Below, piece after piece: positions 1 through 7,095 of a stretch of DNA of 7,095 nucleotides; the first letter of the stretch is position 1, and every line of letters starts with the position of its first letter. The stretch is from Comamonadaceae bacterium (GTDB taxonomy: Bacteria; Pseudomonadota; Gammaproteobacteria; Burkholderiales; Burkholderiaceae_C). A program made the position numbers and the translations under genes. The notes below the pieces were generated by a model that saw only the letters and a program-made list of their open reading frames with translations, was not told where the DNA came from and searched no databases. The stretch covers positions 1-7,095 of the forward strand of contig CANHBU010000091.1 in assembly GCA_947458345.1 (NCBI GenBank), read 5' to 3'.

Positions 1-1184
1 CATTGCTTGAAGGCGTCCTGGAAATCCTGCGCGATCATGCGGCGGATTTTTTGAGCCTGCAGATAGTAGGCGTCGTAGTAGCCGTGGCTAAGCACATAGG
101 TGCCGGTCATGATGCGGCGCTTGACCTCGCTGCCAAACCCCTCGGCGCGCGATTTCCTGTACATGCTCTCAAGGTCGGTGTAGTCACGGGCGCGGTGGCC
201 GAACTTCACACCGTCGAAGCGGCTGAGGTTGGAGCTGGCTTCGGCCGGGGCGATGATGTAGTAAACCGGGATCGACAGCTCGGTGCGCGGCAGGCTGATG
301 GGCACCAGGGTGGCGCCGAGCTTGCTCAATTCGGCCAGCGCGCCATCGACTGCGGCGCGCACATCAGCGGCCAGACCCGCGCCAAAAAACTCTTGGGGGA
401 TGCCGATGCGCAGGCCCGCAAGATCGTTGAGGAGCTTGGCGCTGAAGTCCTCGGCCGGCACATCGAGCGAAGTGGAGTCGCGGTCGGGGTCGGGGCCGCA
501 CAGGGCGCTGAGCAAGAGCGCGCAGTCTTGGGCGCTGCGGGCCATGGGGCCGCCTTGGTCGAGGCTGGAGGCGTAGGCAATCATGCCGTAGCGGCTGGCC
601 CGGCCGTAGGTGGGCTTGATGCCGGTGATGCCGCAAAAGCTGGCCGGCTGGCGGATCGAGCCGCCGGTGTCGGTGCCAGTGGCCGCCGGCACCAGACGGG
701 CGGCAATGGCGGCGGCGCTGCCGCCCGAAGATCCGCCGGGCACGCGGCTCGCGTCCCAGGGGTTTTTCACCGGGCCAAAGGCGCAGTTTTCATTGCCCGA
801 ACCCATGGCAAATTCATCGCAGCTGAGCTTGCCCAGGGTGACCATGCCGGCCTCGGCCAGGCGGGCGACGACCGTGGCGTCAAAGGGCGAGCGATAGCCC
901 TCGAGCATCTTGGAGCCAGCGGTGGTCGGAAAATCTTTTGTAACAAACATATCTTTGTGGCCCAAGGGAACGCCTTCGAGCGCGCCAGCCTGTCCGGCGG
1001 CAATGCGCGCATCGGCCGCGCGCGCCTGCGCCAAAGTGGCCTCGGGGTTGAAAGCCAGAAAGCTGCCGCTGGCGTCGGCCTGGGCACGGGCCAGGAAGTG
1101 CTGCACCACCTCGACGGCAGAGAACTGCCGCGCTTTCAAGCCGGCGGCCAGTTCGGCCACGCCCAAATCATGCAAGGGTGTCAT
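1..1184 (-). CDS. gatA: Aspartyl/glutamyl-tRNA amidotransferase subunit A (partial, C-terminus off the left edge)
   Basis: GatA is the amidase subunit of the cytoplasmic GatCAB complex. It hydrolyses glutamine to release ammonia, which GatB uses to amidate Glu-tRNA(Gln) and/or Asp-tRNA(Asn). The 394 visible codons cover the amidase-signature domain. The Ser-cisSer-Lys triad is present: Lys77 in GVPLGHKD, Ser152 in PGGSSGGS and Ser176 in [11 protein letters not shown], spaced as in characterised GatA proteins. The family is usually about 485-500 residues, so roughly 100 C-terminal residues are missing because the window ends, not because the gene is broken. The start at 1184 lies 8 bp after the gatC stop. 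It has an AAGG ribosome-binding site (1194-1191) overlapping that stop, which suggests translational coupling. Codons around Lys77 are unusually AT-rich. The identification is very secure; which tRNA is the main substrate cannot be read from this sequence. Confidence 0.97.
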   Translation of the reverse strand, partial: MTPLHDLGVAELAAGLKARQFSAVEVVQHFLARAQADASGSFLAFNPEATLAQARAADARIAAGQAGALEGVPLGHKDMFVTKDFPTTAGSKMLEGYRSPFDATVVARLAEAGMVTLGKLSCDEFAMGSGNENCAFGPVKNPWDASRVPGGSSGGSAAAIAARLVPAATGTDTGGSIRQPASFCGITGIKPTYGRASRYGMIAYASSLDQGGPMARSAQDCALLLSALCGPDPDRDSTSLDVPAEDFSAKLLNDLAGLRIGIPQEFFGAGLAADVRAAVDGALAELSKLGATLVPISLPRTELSIPVYYIIAPAEASSNLSRFDGVKFGHRARDYTDLESMYRKSRAEGFGSEVKRRIMTGTYVLSHGYYDAYYLQAQKIRRMIAQDFQDAFKQ

Positions 1185-1192
1185 GGCGCGCC

Positions 1193-1492
1193 TTATTCAA
1201 TGACCTTGGGCACCAGAAACAGGCCGCGCTCGACAGCCGGCGCGCTTTGCTGGTTGGCCTGGCGATCGTCAGGCTCGCTGACCGCGTCCTCGCGCAGGCG
1301 CAGTTGCACCTGGCCGATGACATCAATCGGGTGCGCCAGGGGCTCAAGGCCGCCGGTCTCGACAGCCTGCATGGCATGCACGATGGAGAAAAAACCGTTG
1401 ATCTGGCTCAGGTGGAGCGCCGCCTCCTCGGGGCGCAACTCGAGCCGGGCCAGGGTGGCCACACGTTCGATGTCTTGGGCAGTCAGGGCCAT
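1193..1492 (-). CDS. gatC: Aspartyl/glutamyl-tRNA amidotransferase subunit C
   Basis: GatC is the small subunit of GatCAB. In known structures it wraps around the GatA-GatB interface and stabilises GatA. The 99-residue length is typical of the family (about 95-100). The N-terminus, [19 protein letters not shown], is the characteristic GatC helix; it is followed by an acidic and Gln-rich middle and a C-terminal segment ending in LFLVPKVIE. It is the first gene of a minus-strand unit, with gatA starting 8 bp after its stop, and it is divergent from mreB. The start at 1492 gives the family-typical N-terminus, but no good Shine-Dalgarno sequence is visible upstream. The leader carries a terminator-like hairpin at 1578-1554. 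Nothing in the gene itself is unusual. Confidence 0.96.
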   Translation of the reverse strand: MALTAQDIERVATLARLELRPEEAALHLSQINGFFSIVHAMQAVETGGLEPLAHPIDVIGQVQLRLREDAVSEPDDRQANQQSAPAVERGLFLVPKVIE

Positions 1493-1553
1493 GGGTTGGG
1501 AGCGGCAAAGAGCGGCAAATAGGCACAGCGCACCGGCAGAGGCGGCTCGCTGT

Positions 1554-1578
1554 AAAAAACAGGGGGTTGGCAGCCCTG
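1554..1578 (-). terminator. Terminator-like hairpin in the gatC leader (possible attenuator)
   Basis: Read on the minus strand, CAGGG (1578-1574) pairs with CCCTG (1564-1560) across a 9-nt loop, and six T residues (1559-1554) follow at once. This is the layout of a small intrinsic terminator, 61 bp upstream of gatC. A second CAGGG copy at 1602-1598 could compete for the same CCCTG strand, and it also lies inside a small CCTGC-CTT-GCAGG hairpin (1611-1599). The stem is only 5 bp, so it may be weak or fortuitous. Confidence 0.35.
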
Positions 1579-1615
1579 GAGCGGCTCCCGAGGAGCGCCC
1601 TGCAAGGCAGGCGTT

Positions 1616-1629
1616 CGGGTATTATCCCG
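1616..1629. promoter_or_regulatory. Candidate shared -10 region for gatC and mreB
   Basis: CGGG and CCCG arms flank a central TATTAT in otherwise GC-rich DNA. Read rightward, TATTAT (1620-1625) matches five of six bases of the sigma70 -10 consensus and could serve mreB with a leader of about 145 nt. Read leftward, GATAAT (1626-1621) also matches five of six and could serve gatC with a leader of about 120 nt. No convincing -35 hexamer stands at 16-18 bp on either side, so the assignment is tentative. Confidence 0.35.
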
Positions 1630-1667
1630 CCTTTGCGCGCAGCGCTCTCGGGCCGCCCGCACCCCCT

Positions 1668-1695
1668 GCGCCTTCGCCGGGCCCGAAGGGGGCGC
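1668..1695 (+). other. Stable hairpin in the mreB leader
   Basis: CCTTCG (1671-1676) and CGAAGG (1684-1689) form a 6-bp stem with a 7-nt loop. GCG (1668-1670) can extend it by pairing with CGC (1693-1695) past a 3-nt bulge. The surrounding sequence, rich in C then G runs, resembles dispersed GC-rich intergenic repeats of this group of bacteria, but one copy in one window cannot show that. No U-tract follows, so it is not an intrinsic terminator. Confidence 0.4.
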
Positions 1696-1707
1696 GAGTC
1701 GGTCTGA

Positions 1708-2820
<1,113 letters not shown>

Positions 2821-2827
2821 GCGGCCG

Positions 2828-2846
2828 GGCCGCGGCTGCGGCGGCC
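2828..2846 (+). other. GC-only hairpin between mreB and mreC
   Basis: GGCCGC (2828-2833) pairs perfectly with GCGGCC (2841-2846) across a 7-nt loop, starting seven bases after the mreB stop codon. A further GCGGCC at 2821-2826 offers an alternative partner. No U-run follows, so this is not a canonical terminator. It could act in mRNA processing, 3'-end protection of an mreB segment, or partial polarity onto mreC. GC-rich composition alone makes such stems fairly common. Confidence 0.4.
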
Positions 2847-2869
2847 GTGGCTTGCAGACTGTCTGACCC

Positions 2870-3784
2870 ATGCCACTCGGAACGCTCGACCGCTCGCCGC
2901 CCCCGTTTTTCAAGCAGGGGCCGTCGGCGCTGTCCAAGCTGGTCTTTTGCAGCGCGCTGGCCGTCTTCCTGATGGTCGCCGATACCCGCCTGGGCCTGAG
3001 TGGGCCGGTGCGCTCGGCCCTGGCCGGCGTGCTCTACCCGCTGCAGTGGCTGGGCCTGCAGCCCGGGCGCGCCGGGCAGGCGCTGGGCGATCATCTGGCC
3101 AGCCTGGAGCGGGCACAGGCCGAGGCGCTGGCCGCGCGCCAAGAGCTGGCCAAGCAGTTGCTGCGCGGCGGTCAGGTTGAGCAGCTAAGCCTTGAAAACC
3201 GGCAGCTGCGCCAGTTGCTCGAGTTGCGCGAGCAACTGCCGCCCTCATCGCGCGCCGCCGAGATCGTCTACGAGGCCGCCGACCCCTACTCACGCAAAGT
3301 GGTGCTCGACAAGGGTGCATTGGCCGGCATTGAGCGCGGCTCGCCTGTGATCGATGCCAACGCCGTCATCGGCCAGGTCACGCGCGTGCATCCCCTGAGC
3401 AGCGAGGTCACCCTGGTCATCGATCGCGAACTGAGCATCCCGGTGCTCAATCCACGCACCGGCGTGCGCAGCGTGGCCTACGGCGAGCCGGCACTGGGCG
3501 TGCTCGAGCTGCGCTTTATGGCCAGCAACGCCGACATCCAGGTCGGGGACTTGCTCACCACCAGTGGCGTCGATGGCGTCTACCCCCCCGGCCTGCCAGT
3601 GGCGCGGGTCAGCCACATCGAGAGGCGGGCCGAATCGACCTTTGCGCGCATCTTCTGCGAACCGCTGGCCCAGGTGGCTGCGGCGCGCCATGTGCTGGTG
3701 CTCACGCCGCTGCAGACCCAGCGCCCGGTCGAGGCGCCGGCGCCCGAGAAGGCGGCACCACGTGCCAAGGGGGGCCGGCCATGA
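2870..3784 (+). CDS. mreC: Rod shape-determining protein MreC
   Basis: MreC is a bitopic inner-membrane protein. Its periplasmic domain binds PBP2 and is thought to switch it into an active state in the Rod complex. The 304-residue protein has a short cytoplasmic N-terminus, one membrane segment (about 22-38), a Leu/Gln/Glu/Arg-rich coiled coil (about 74-122) and then the beta-rich MreC domain. That domain includes DPYSRKVVLDKG (138-149) and the conserved GDLLTTSGVDGVYPPGLPVA (226-245). A Pro/Ala/Lys-rich tail (about 284-304) looks disordered. The start is well bounded: an in-frame TGA at 2864-2866 precedes ATG 2870. No Shine-Dalgarno sequence is visible, so translation may depend on coupling or on a leader-independent mode. 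Its TGA overlaps the mreD ATG in an ATGA junction. Confidence 0.96.
   Translation: MPLGTLDRSPPPFFKQGPSALSKLVFCSALAVFLMVADTRLGLSGPVRSALAGVLYPLQWLGLQPGRAGQALGDHLASLERAQAEALAARQELAKQLLRGGQVEQLSLENRQLRQLLELREQLPPSSRAAEIVYEAADPYSRKVVLDKGALAGIERGSPVIDANAVIGQVTRVHPLSSEVTLVIDRELSIPVLNPRTGVRSVAYGEPALGVLELRFMASNADIQVGDLLTTSGVDGVYPPGLPVARVSHIERRAESTFARIFCEPLAQVAAARHVLVLTPLQTQRPVEAPAPEKAAPRAKGGRP
3767..3774 (+). promoter_or_regulatory. Ribosome-binding site of mreD
   Basis: AAGGGGGG inside the end of mreC stands 6 bp before ATG 3781. This favours 3781 over the in-frame ATG at 3787, which would be 12 bp away. Confidence 0.6.
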
Positions 3785-4299
3785 TCATGCGCAGCGGCCA
3801 GCAACTGCTCTTGCCGGCCAGCCCCTTGTTTATCGTTGCGAGCCTGCTGGCTGCCCTGCTGCTCAATATGCTGCCGCTGAGCCAGCAGGCCTGGATGCCC
3901 GATCTGCTGGCGCTGACCCTGCTGTTTTGGACGGTGCACCAGCCGCTGCGCGTGGGCATAGGCGCGGCGTTTTGCTTTGGCCTCGTGATGGATGTGCAGC
4001 AATCGGCCCTGCTCGGCCAAAACGCGCTGTCCTACACCGCCCTGAGCTATCTGGGGATCATGGTGCACCGACGTTTGCTGTGGTTTGCGGTGCCCACGCA
4101 AGCGCTGCAGTTGCTGCCTCTGCTGCTGGCCACGCAGGTGCTCGAGCTGATCGTGCGGCTGATCGCAGGCGACGGCTTTCCGGTTTGGTCCTCCTGGCTC
4201 TCGCCGCTGCTGCAAGCCCTGCTGTGGCCGCTGGCCAGCGTGCTGCTGCTCATGCCGCAGCGGCGCGCACCGGACCCCGACGCCAACCGGCCGCTCTGA
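3781..4299 (+). CDS. mreD: Rod shape-determining protein MreD
   Basis: MreD is a small polytopic inner-membrane protein of the Rod complex that acts with MreC on PBP2-RodA. The 172-residue protein is close to the family length (162 in E. coli). It is strongly hydrophobic, with about five or six membrane segments (roughly 11-32, 40-54, 57-71, 80-95, 104-128 and 136-158). The family-typical GLVMDVQQSALLGQNALSY (67-85) lies between the third and fourth. The C-terminal dozen residues are polar. It overlaps mreC by 4 bp (ATGA) and ends 8 bp before mrdA, so the three genes must be co-transcribed. MreD is poorly conserved in sequence, so position and topology contribute much to the call. Confidence 0.94.
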   Translation: MIMRSGQQLLLPASPLFIVASLLAALLLNMLPLSQQAWMPDLLALTLLFWTVHQPLRVGIGAAFCFGLVMDVQQSALLGQNALSYTALSYLGIMVHRRLLWFAVPTQALQLLPLLLATQVLELIVRLIAGDGFPVWSSWLSPLLQALLWPLASVLLLMPQRRAPDPDANRPL

Positions 4300-4307
4300 G
4301 TGCCAGC

Positions 4308-6323
4308 ATGACGACCTTGCGCAACATCGAAGTGGAGCTGGCACGCTTTCGCCACCGGATCGTGGTGGCCAGCGCGGTGGTGCTCGCCTGCTTTGCCTTG
4401 CTGGGCATGCGCCTGATCTATCTGCAAGTGTTCAAGCACGAGCACTACCTGGAGCAGGCTGAAAACAACCGCACCGCCATCGTGCCCATCGTACCCAACC
4501 GCGGCCTGATCATCGATCGCCATGGGACGGTGCTGGCCACCAACTATTCGGCCTACACGCTGGAGATCACGCCCGCGAAGGTCGGGCAGCTCGAGCAGAC
4601 CCTCGATGCGCTGTCCGAAGTGGTGGAGATCAGCGCGCGCGACCGCAGGCGCTTCAAGCGCCTGCGCGAGGAATTCAAAAGCTTCGAGTCCCTGCCCATT
4701 CGCACCAAGCTCAGCGACGCCGAAGTGGCCCGGTTTGCCGCGCAGCGTTACCGCTTCCCGGGCGTTGACATCAAGGCTCGCCTGTTTCGCAGCTACCCCT
4801 TTGGCGAAGCGGGCAGCCATGTGGTGGGCTATATCGGGCGCATCAACCCAAAGGAAAAAGAGCGCATCGAAGAGGAAGATGAGCTGGGCAACTACCGGGG
4901 CACCGACTACATCGGCAAGCTGGGCGTGGAGCAAAGTTACGAAAAACCGCTGCACGGCATCACCGGCGTCGAGCAGGTGGAGACCTCGGCCGGCGGTCGC
5001 GCCGTGCGGCGCCTGGCCAGCAGCCCGGCCACACCGGGCGATGCGATCAAGCTGTCGATCGACATCAAGTTGCAAAAGCTCGTCGAGGATCTGTTTGGAG
5101 ATCGACGCGGCGCGCTGGTGGCCATCGACCCGCGCAATGGGGAGGTGCTGGCCTTCGTGAGCAAGCCCACTTTCGACCCCAACTTGTTTGTCGAGGGCAT
5201 CGACAGCGAGAGCTGGGCGGCGCTCAACGAGTCGATTGACAAACCCCTGCTCAATCGCGCACTGCGGGGCACCTATCCACCGGGATCGACCTACAAGCCC
5301 TTCATGGCGCTGGCGGCGCTGAACACCGGCAAGCGCGCAGCCGGCACGGTCATCAACGACACCGGCGTGTGGACGTTTGGCGGACACCAGTTTCGCAGCC
5401 ACGGCGACGGGCTCGGCGCGGTCGACATGCACCTGAGCATCGTGCGTTCGAGCAACGTGTACTACTACACGCTGGCCAACGAAATGGGGGTCGATGCCAT
5501 CCACGACTTCATGAAGCCCCTGGGCTTTGGCCAGCTCACCGGCATCGACATCAACGGCGAGGTGCGCGGCGTGCTGCCCAGCCAAGACTGGAAACGCAGG
5601 ACCTACAAGAAGGCCGAGCAGCAAAAGTGGTATGCCGGCGAGACCATTTCGCTGGGCATCGGCCAGGGCTACAACACCTTCACCATGCTGCAGTTGGCCC
5701 ACGCCACAGCCACGCTGGCACAAGGCGGTGTGCAGCACAAGCCGCGCCTGGTGCTGGCCACGCAAGACAGCGTCTCGCAGGCGCTGCGGCCAGCGACCGT
5801 GACCGCGCCGCTCGATCTGGGCTACAAACCCGAGCATGTGGCGATCATCAAGCGGGCACTGGCCAGCGTCACCCAAGACGGCACCTCGGCGCGGGTGTTT
5901 GCCGGCGCCGGCTACCTGAGCGCGGGCAAGACCGGCACGGCCCAGGCGGTGAGCATCGGCCAAAAAGACAAGTACAACGCCAGCAAGCTCGAAGAGCATC
6001 AGCGCGATCACTCGCTCTACATGGCCTTCGCGCCGGTCGATGCGCCGCAGGTCGCGCTGGCGGTGGTGGTCGAAAACGCCGGCTTTGGCGCGGCCCATGC
6101 CGCACCCATTGCTCGGCGCGTGTTCGACTACCTGCTGATGGGCCAGTACCCCAGCGAGGAAGACATGGCGGCGGTGCAAAAAGGCCTGGCCGCCAGCCCG
6201 ATGGGCAAGCCGCGCGAGGCGGCCGCGCTCGATGCCATGGGCAGGCCCTTGGCCGGCAGTGCCCCCCTGCCTGCGGCATCGGCCAGCAGCGCGGTCAGTG
6301 CACCGGCCTCACGCACCCGCTGA
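4308..6323 (+). CDS. mrdA: Peptidoglycan D,D-transpeptidase PBP2 (MrdA)
   Basis: PBP2 is the class B penicillin-binding protein that cross-links peptidoglycan during cell elongation; it works with the glycosyltransferase RodA and is activated by MreC. The 671-residue protein has a cytoplasmic N-terminus, one membrane anchor (about 19-40) and the pedestal/dimerisation domain with NRGLIIDRHG (64-73). The C-terminal transpeptidase domain has all three active-site motifs: STYK with nucleophile Ser327 (327-330), SSN (381-383) and KTGT (541-544). An Ala/Pro/Ser-rich tail after about residue 624 makes it longer than E. coli PBP2 (633). The reading frame is open far upstream, but ATG 4308 is chosen because it follows the mreD stop by 8 bp and homology begins there; only a weak GAG precedes it. 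rodA does not follow. Confidence 0.97.
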   Translation: MTTLRNIEVELARFRHRIVVASAVVLACFALLGMRLIYLQVFKHEHYLEQAENNRTAIVPIVPNRGLIIDRHGTVLATNYSAYTLEITPAKVGQLEQTLDALSEVVEISARDRRRFKRLREEFKSFESLPIRTKLSDAEVARFAAQRYRFPGVDIKARLFRSYPFGEAGSHVVGYIGRINPKEKERIEEEDELGNYRGTDYIGKLGVEQSYEKPLHGITGVEQVETSAGGRAVRRLASSPATPGDAIKLSIDIKLQKLVEDLFGDRRGALVAIDPRNGEVLAFVSKPTFDPNLFVEGIDSESWAALNESIDKPLLNRALRGTYPPGSTYKPFMALAALNTGKRAAGTVINDTGVWTFGGHQFRSHGDGLGAVDMHLSIVRSSNVYYYTLANEMGVDAIHDFMKPLGFGQLTGIDINGEVRGVLPSQDWKRRTYKKAEQQKWYAGETISLGIGQGYNTFTMLQLAHATATLAQGGVQHKPRLVLATQDSVSQALRPATVTAPLDLGYKPEHVAIIKRALASVTQDGTSARVFAGAGYLSAGKTGTAQAVSIGQKDKYNASKLEEHQRDHSLYMAFAPVDAPQVALAVVVENAGFGAAHAAPIARRVFDYLLMGQYPSEEDMAAVQKGLAASPMGKPREAAALDAMGRPLAGSAPLPAASASSAVSAPASRTR

Positions 6324-6349
6324 GTGCATGGCTCGGCCAAGCCATGCAC
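6324..6349 (+). terminator. Perfect hairpin at the end of the mre-mrdA operon
   Basis: GTGCATGGCT (6324-6333) and AGCCATGCAC (6340-6349) form a perfect 10-bp stem with a 6-nt loop, starting at the base after the mrdA TGA. It probably marks the 3' end of the operon transcript. The nearest T-run (six T at 6377-6382) is 27 nt further on, so it is not a textbook intrinsic terminator. It may act with Rho, or protect an mRNA end. An alternative smaller hairpin can form between TGCAC (6345-6349) and GTGCA (6357-6361). Confidence 0.6.
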
Positions 6350-6394
6350 CCGCGCGGTGCACAGCATGCTTACTAATTTTTTGGGGCACCTAGG

Positions 6395-6440
6395 GCCAAT
6401 GCGGTTGACAGGCCCGGCAACATTGGCAATAGTAATTGCC
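6395..6440 (+). promoter_or_regulatory. Overlapping palindromes, candidate operator of the TRAP gene
   Basis: GCCAATG (6395-6401) and CATTGGC (6421-6427) are perfect inverted repeats bracketing the -35 box and most of the spacer. GGCAAT (6425-6430), AGTA and ATTGCC (6435-6440) form a second perfect palindrome across the -10 box and the expected start site. The arms share the GGCAAT/ATTGGC theme, as expected for one regulator binding two half-overlapping sites. Binding there would block RNA polymerase, so repression is the simplest reading. The regulator is not in the window. Confidence 0.45.
6405..6433 (+). promoter_or_regulatory. Sigma70-type promoter of the TRAP solute-binding protein gene
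   Basis: A consensus TTGACA (6405-6410) is followed after 17 bp by AATAGT (6428-6433), which matches four of six -10 bases. Transcription would start near 6440, giving a leader of only about 17 nt, just enough for the ribosome-binding site. This places the TRAP gene in its own transcription unit, downstream of the hairpin that ends the mrdA operon. Confidence 0.6.
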
Positions 6441-6445
6441 TTCTT

Positions 6446-6451
6446 AAGGAG
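6446..6451 (+). promoter_or_regulatory. Strong ribosome-binding site of the TRAP gene
   Basis: AAGGAG stands 5 bp before ATG 6457 and fixes that start. It is the clearest Shine-Dalgarno sequence in the window, consistent with high expression of a periplasmic binding protein. Confidence 0.8.
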
Positions 6452-6456
6452 TGCTC

Positions 6457-7095
6457 ATGAACAAAATCTTGCTGTCTCTGCTCGGCGCCGTAGCCTGCCT
6501 GAGCCAAGGCGTGGCTCAGGCCCAAACCAAGTGGGACATGCCCACGCCCTATGCCGACACCGAATTCCAAACCAAGAACAACTATCAGTTCGCCGAAGAT
6601 GTCAAAAAGGCCACCAACGGCGCTTTGGACATCAAGGTGCACAGCGCCAACTCCCTGATCAAGAACCCCGAGATCAAGCGTGCGGTGCAAACCGGTCAGG
6701 TGCAGATCGGCGAAATCTTCAAGCCCAACCTCGGCCCGGAAGACCCGGTGTTCGAGCTTGACGCGATTCCGTTTTTTGCGGCCAGCTACAGAGAGGCGCG
6801 CGCCCTGCTCGAGGTCTCGCGTCCGGCCATCAGCGAAAAGCTGCTCAAGCAAGGCCTGCGGGTGCTCTACATGGTGCCGTGGCCCTCACAGGCTTTCTTC
6901 ACCAAAAAGCCCATTAACTCGGTGGCCGAGCTCAAGGGCATGAAGATGCGCACCTACAACGCGCAGACCGCGCGTCTGGCCCAACTGATGGGCACCGTGC
7001 CCACCACGGTGCAGGCCACCGAAATCCCGCAGGCTTTCTCCTCGGGGATCATTGACACCATGTTCACCTCGGCGCCGACTGCCGTGACCACCAAG
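6457..7095 (+). CDS. TRAP transporter solute-binding protein, DctP family (partial, C-terminus off the right edge)
   Basis: This is the periplasmic receptor of a tripartite ATP-independent periplasmic transporter, which captures an organic acid and delivers it to a DctQ/DctM-type membrane pair. The 213 visible residues begin with a Sec signal peptide: MNK, a hydrophobic core (4-15) and an AQA cleavage site after residue 22. Cys14 lies in AVAC, but that is a poor lipobox. The mature part shows the DctP fold markers, including the central segment around LKGMKMRTYN with Arg165, at the position of the arginine that holds the ligand carboxylate in this family, and QAFSSGIIDTMFTS (192-205). The family is usually about 320-340 residues, so roughly a third is missing. 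The ligand cannot be predicted, and whether dctQM genes follow is unseen. It has its own promoter and is probably unrelated to the mre operon. Confidence 0.88.
   Translation, partial: MNKILLSLLGAVACLSQGVAQAQTKWDMPTPYADTEFQTKNNYQFAEDVKKATNGALDIKVHSANSLIKNPEIKRAVQTGQVQIGEIFKPNLGPEDPVFELDAIPFFAASYREARALLEVSRPAISEKLLKQGLRVLYMVPWPSQAFFTKKPINSVAELKGMKMRTYNAQTARLAQLMGTVPTTVQATEIPQAFSSGIIDTMFTSAPTAVTTK

Noticed and set aside
3583..3589. Run of seven C residues in mreC as a possible frameshift or sequencing error
   Set aside because: The frame stays open and the conserved VYPPGLP motif is read through it correctly.
4300..4302. GTG as an alternative mrdA start
   Set aside because: It is out of frame with mrdA (8 bp before ATG 4308).
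4047..6179. A 710-codon open frame antisense to mreD and mrdA
   Set aside because: It mirrors the codon phase of real high-GC genes on the plus strand. The product is His/Gln/Arg/Ala-rich with no recognisable domain, and the plus-strand proteins are unmistakable.
6496..6501. Cys14 of the TRAP protein as a lipoprotein attachment site
   Set aside because: The preceding AVA is a poor lipobox and lies early in the signal peptide; the AQA site at residues 20-22 is a better signal peptidase I site.

Overview
This window looks like ordinary chromosomal housekeeping DNA from a high-GC betaproteobacterium, most likely Burkholderiales and possibly Comamonadaceae. The evidence is the gatCA genes placed back to back with a mreB-mreC-mreD-mrdA cluster, the closeness of the MreB and GatA proteins to betaproteobacterial forms as I know them, and the strong G/C bias at third codon positions. 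The genus cannot be fixed from the sequence alone. I saw no CRISPR array, insertion sequence, tRNA or rRNA, and no gene that looks foreign.

Layout. Positions 1-1492 on the minus strand hold gatC and then gatA; gatA runs off the left edge. They encode two of the three subunits of the tRNA-dependent amidotransferase, and gatB would be expected next, outside the window. Positions 1493-1776 are a divergent control region with a symmetric AT-rich box near 1620, a terminator-like hairpin in the gatC leader and a strong hairpin in the mreB leader. Positions 1777-6323 on the plus strand hold mreB, mreC, mreD and mrdA (PBP2), spaced 49 bp, -4 bp and 8 bp apart, so they are almost certainly one operon. 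A perfect 10-bp hairpin follows the mrdA stop directly. After a 133-bp gap with a good sigma70-type promoter and overlapping palindromes, a TRAP-type solute-binding protein gene begins at 6457 and runs off the right edge.

How the genes work together. GatC and GatA (with GatB) convert misacylated Glu-tRNA(Gln) and/or Asp-tRNA(Asn) to the correct aminoacyl-tRNA. MreB, MreC, MreD and PBP2 form most of the Rod complex, which builds the lateral peptidoglycan wall of rod-shaped cells. Its glycosyltransferase partner RodA often follows mrdA but is not the next gene here. The TRAP protein is an unrelated periplasmic receptor for an organic acid and appears to be a separate transcription unit.

The search for an undescribed system was mostly negative. 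The items most worth a second look are regulatory: the palindromes over the TRAP promoter, the terminator-like element in the gatC leader, the intercistronic hairpin before mreC, and the replacement of rodA by a TRAP gene.
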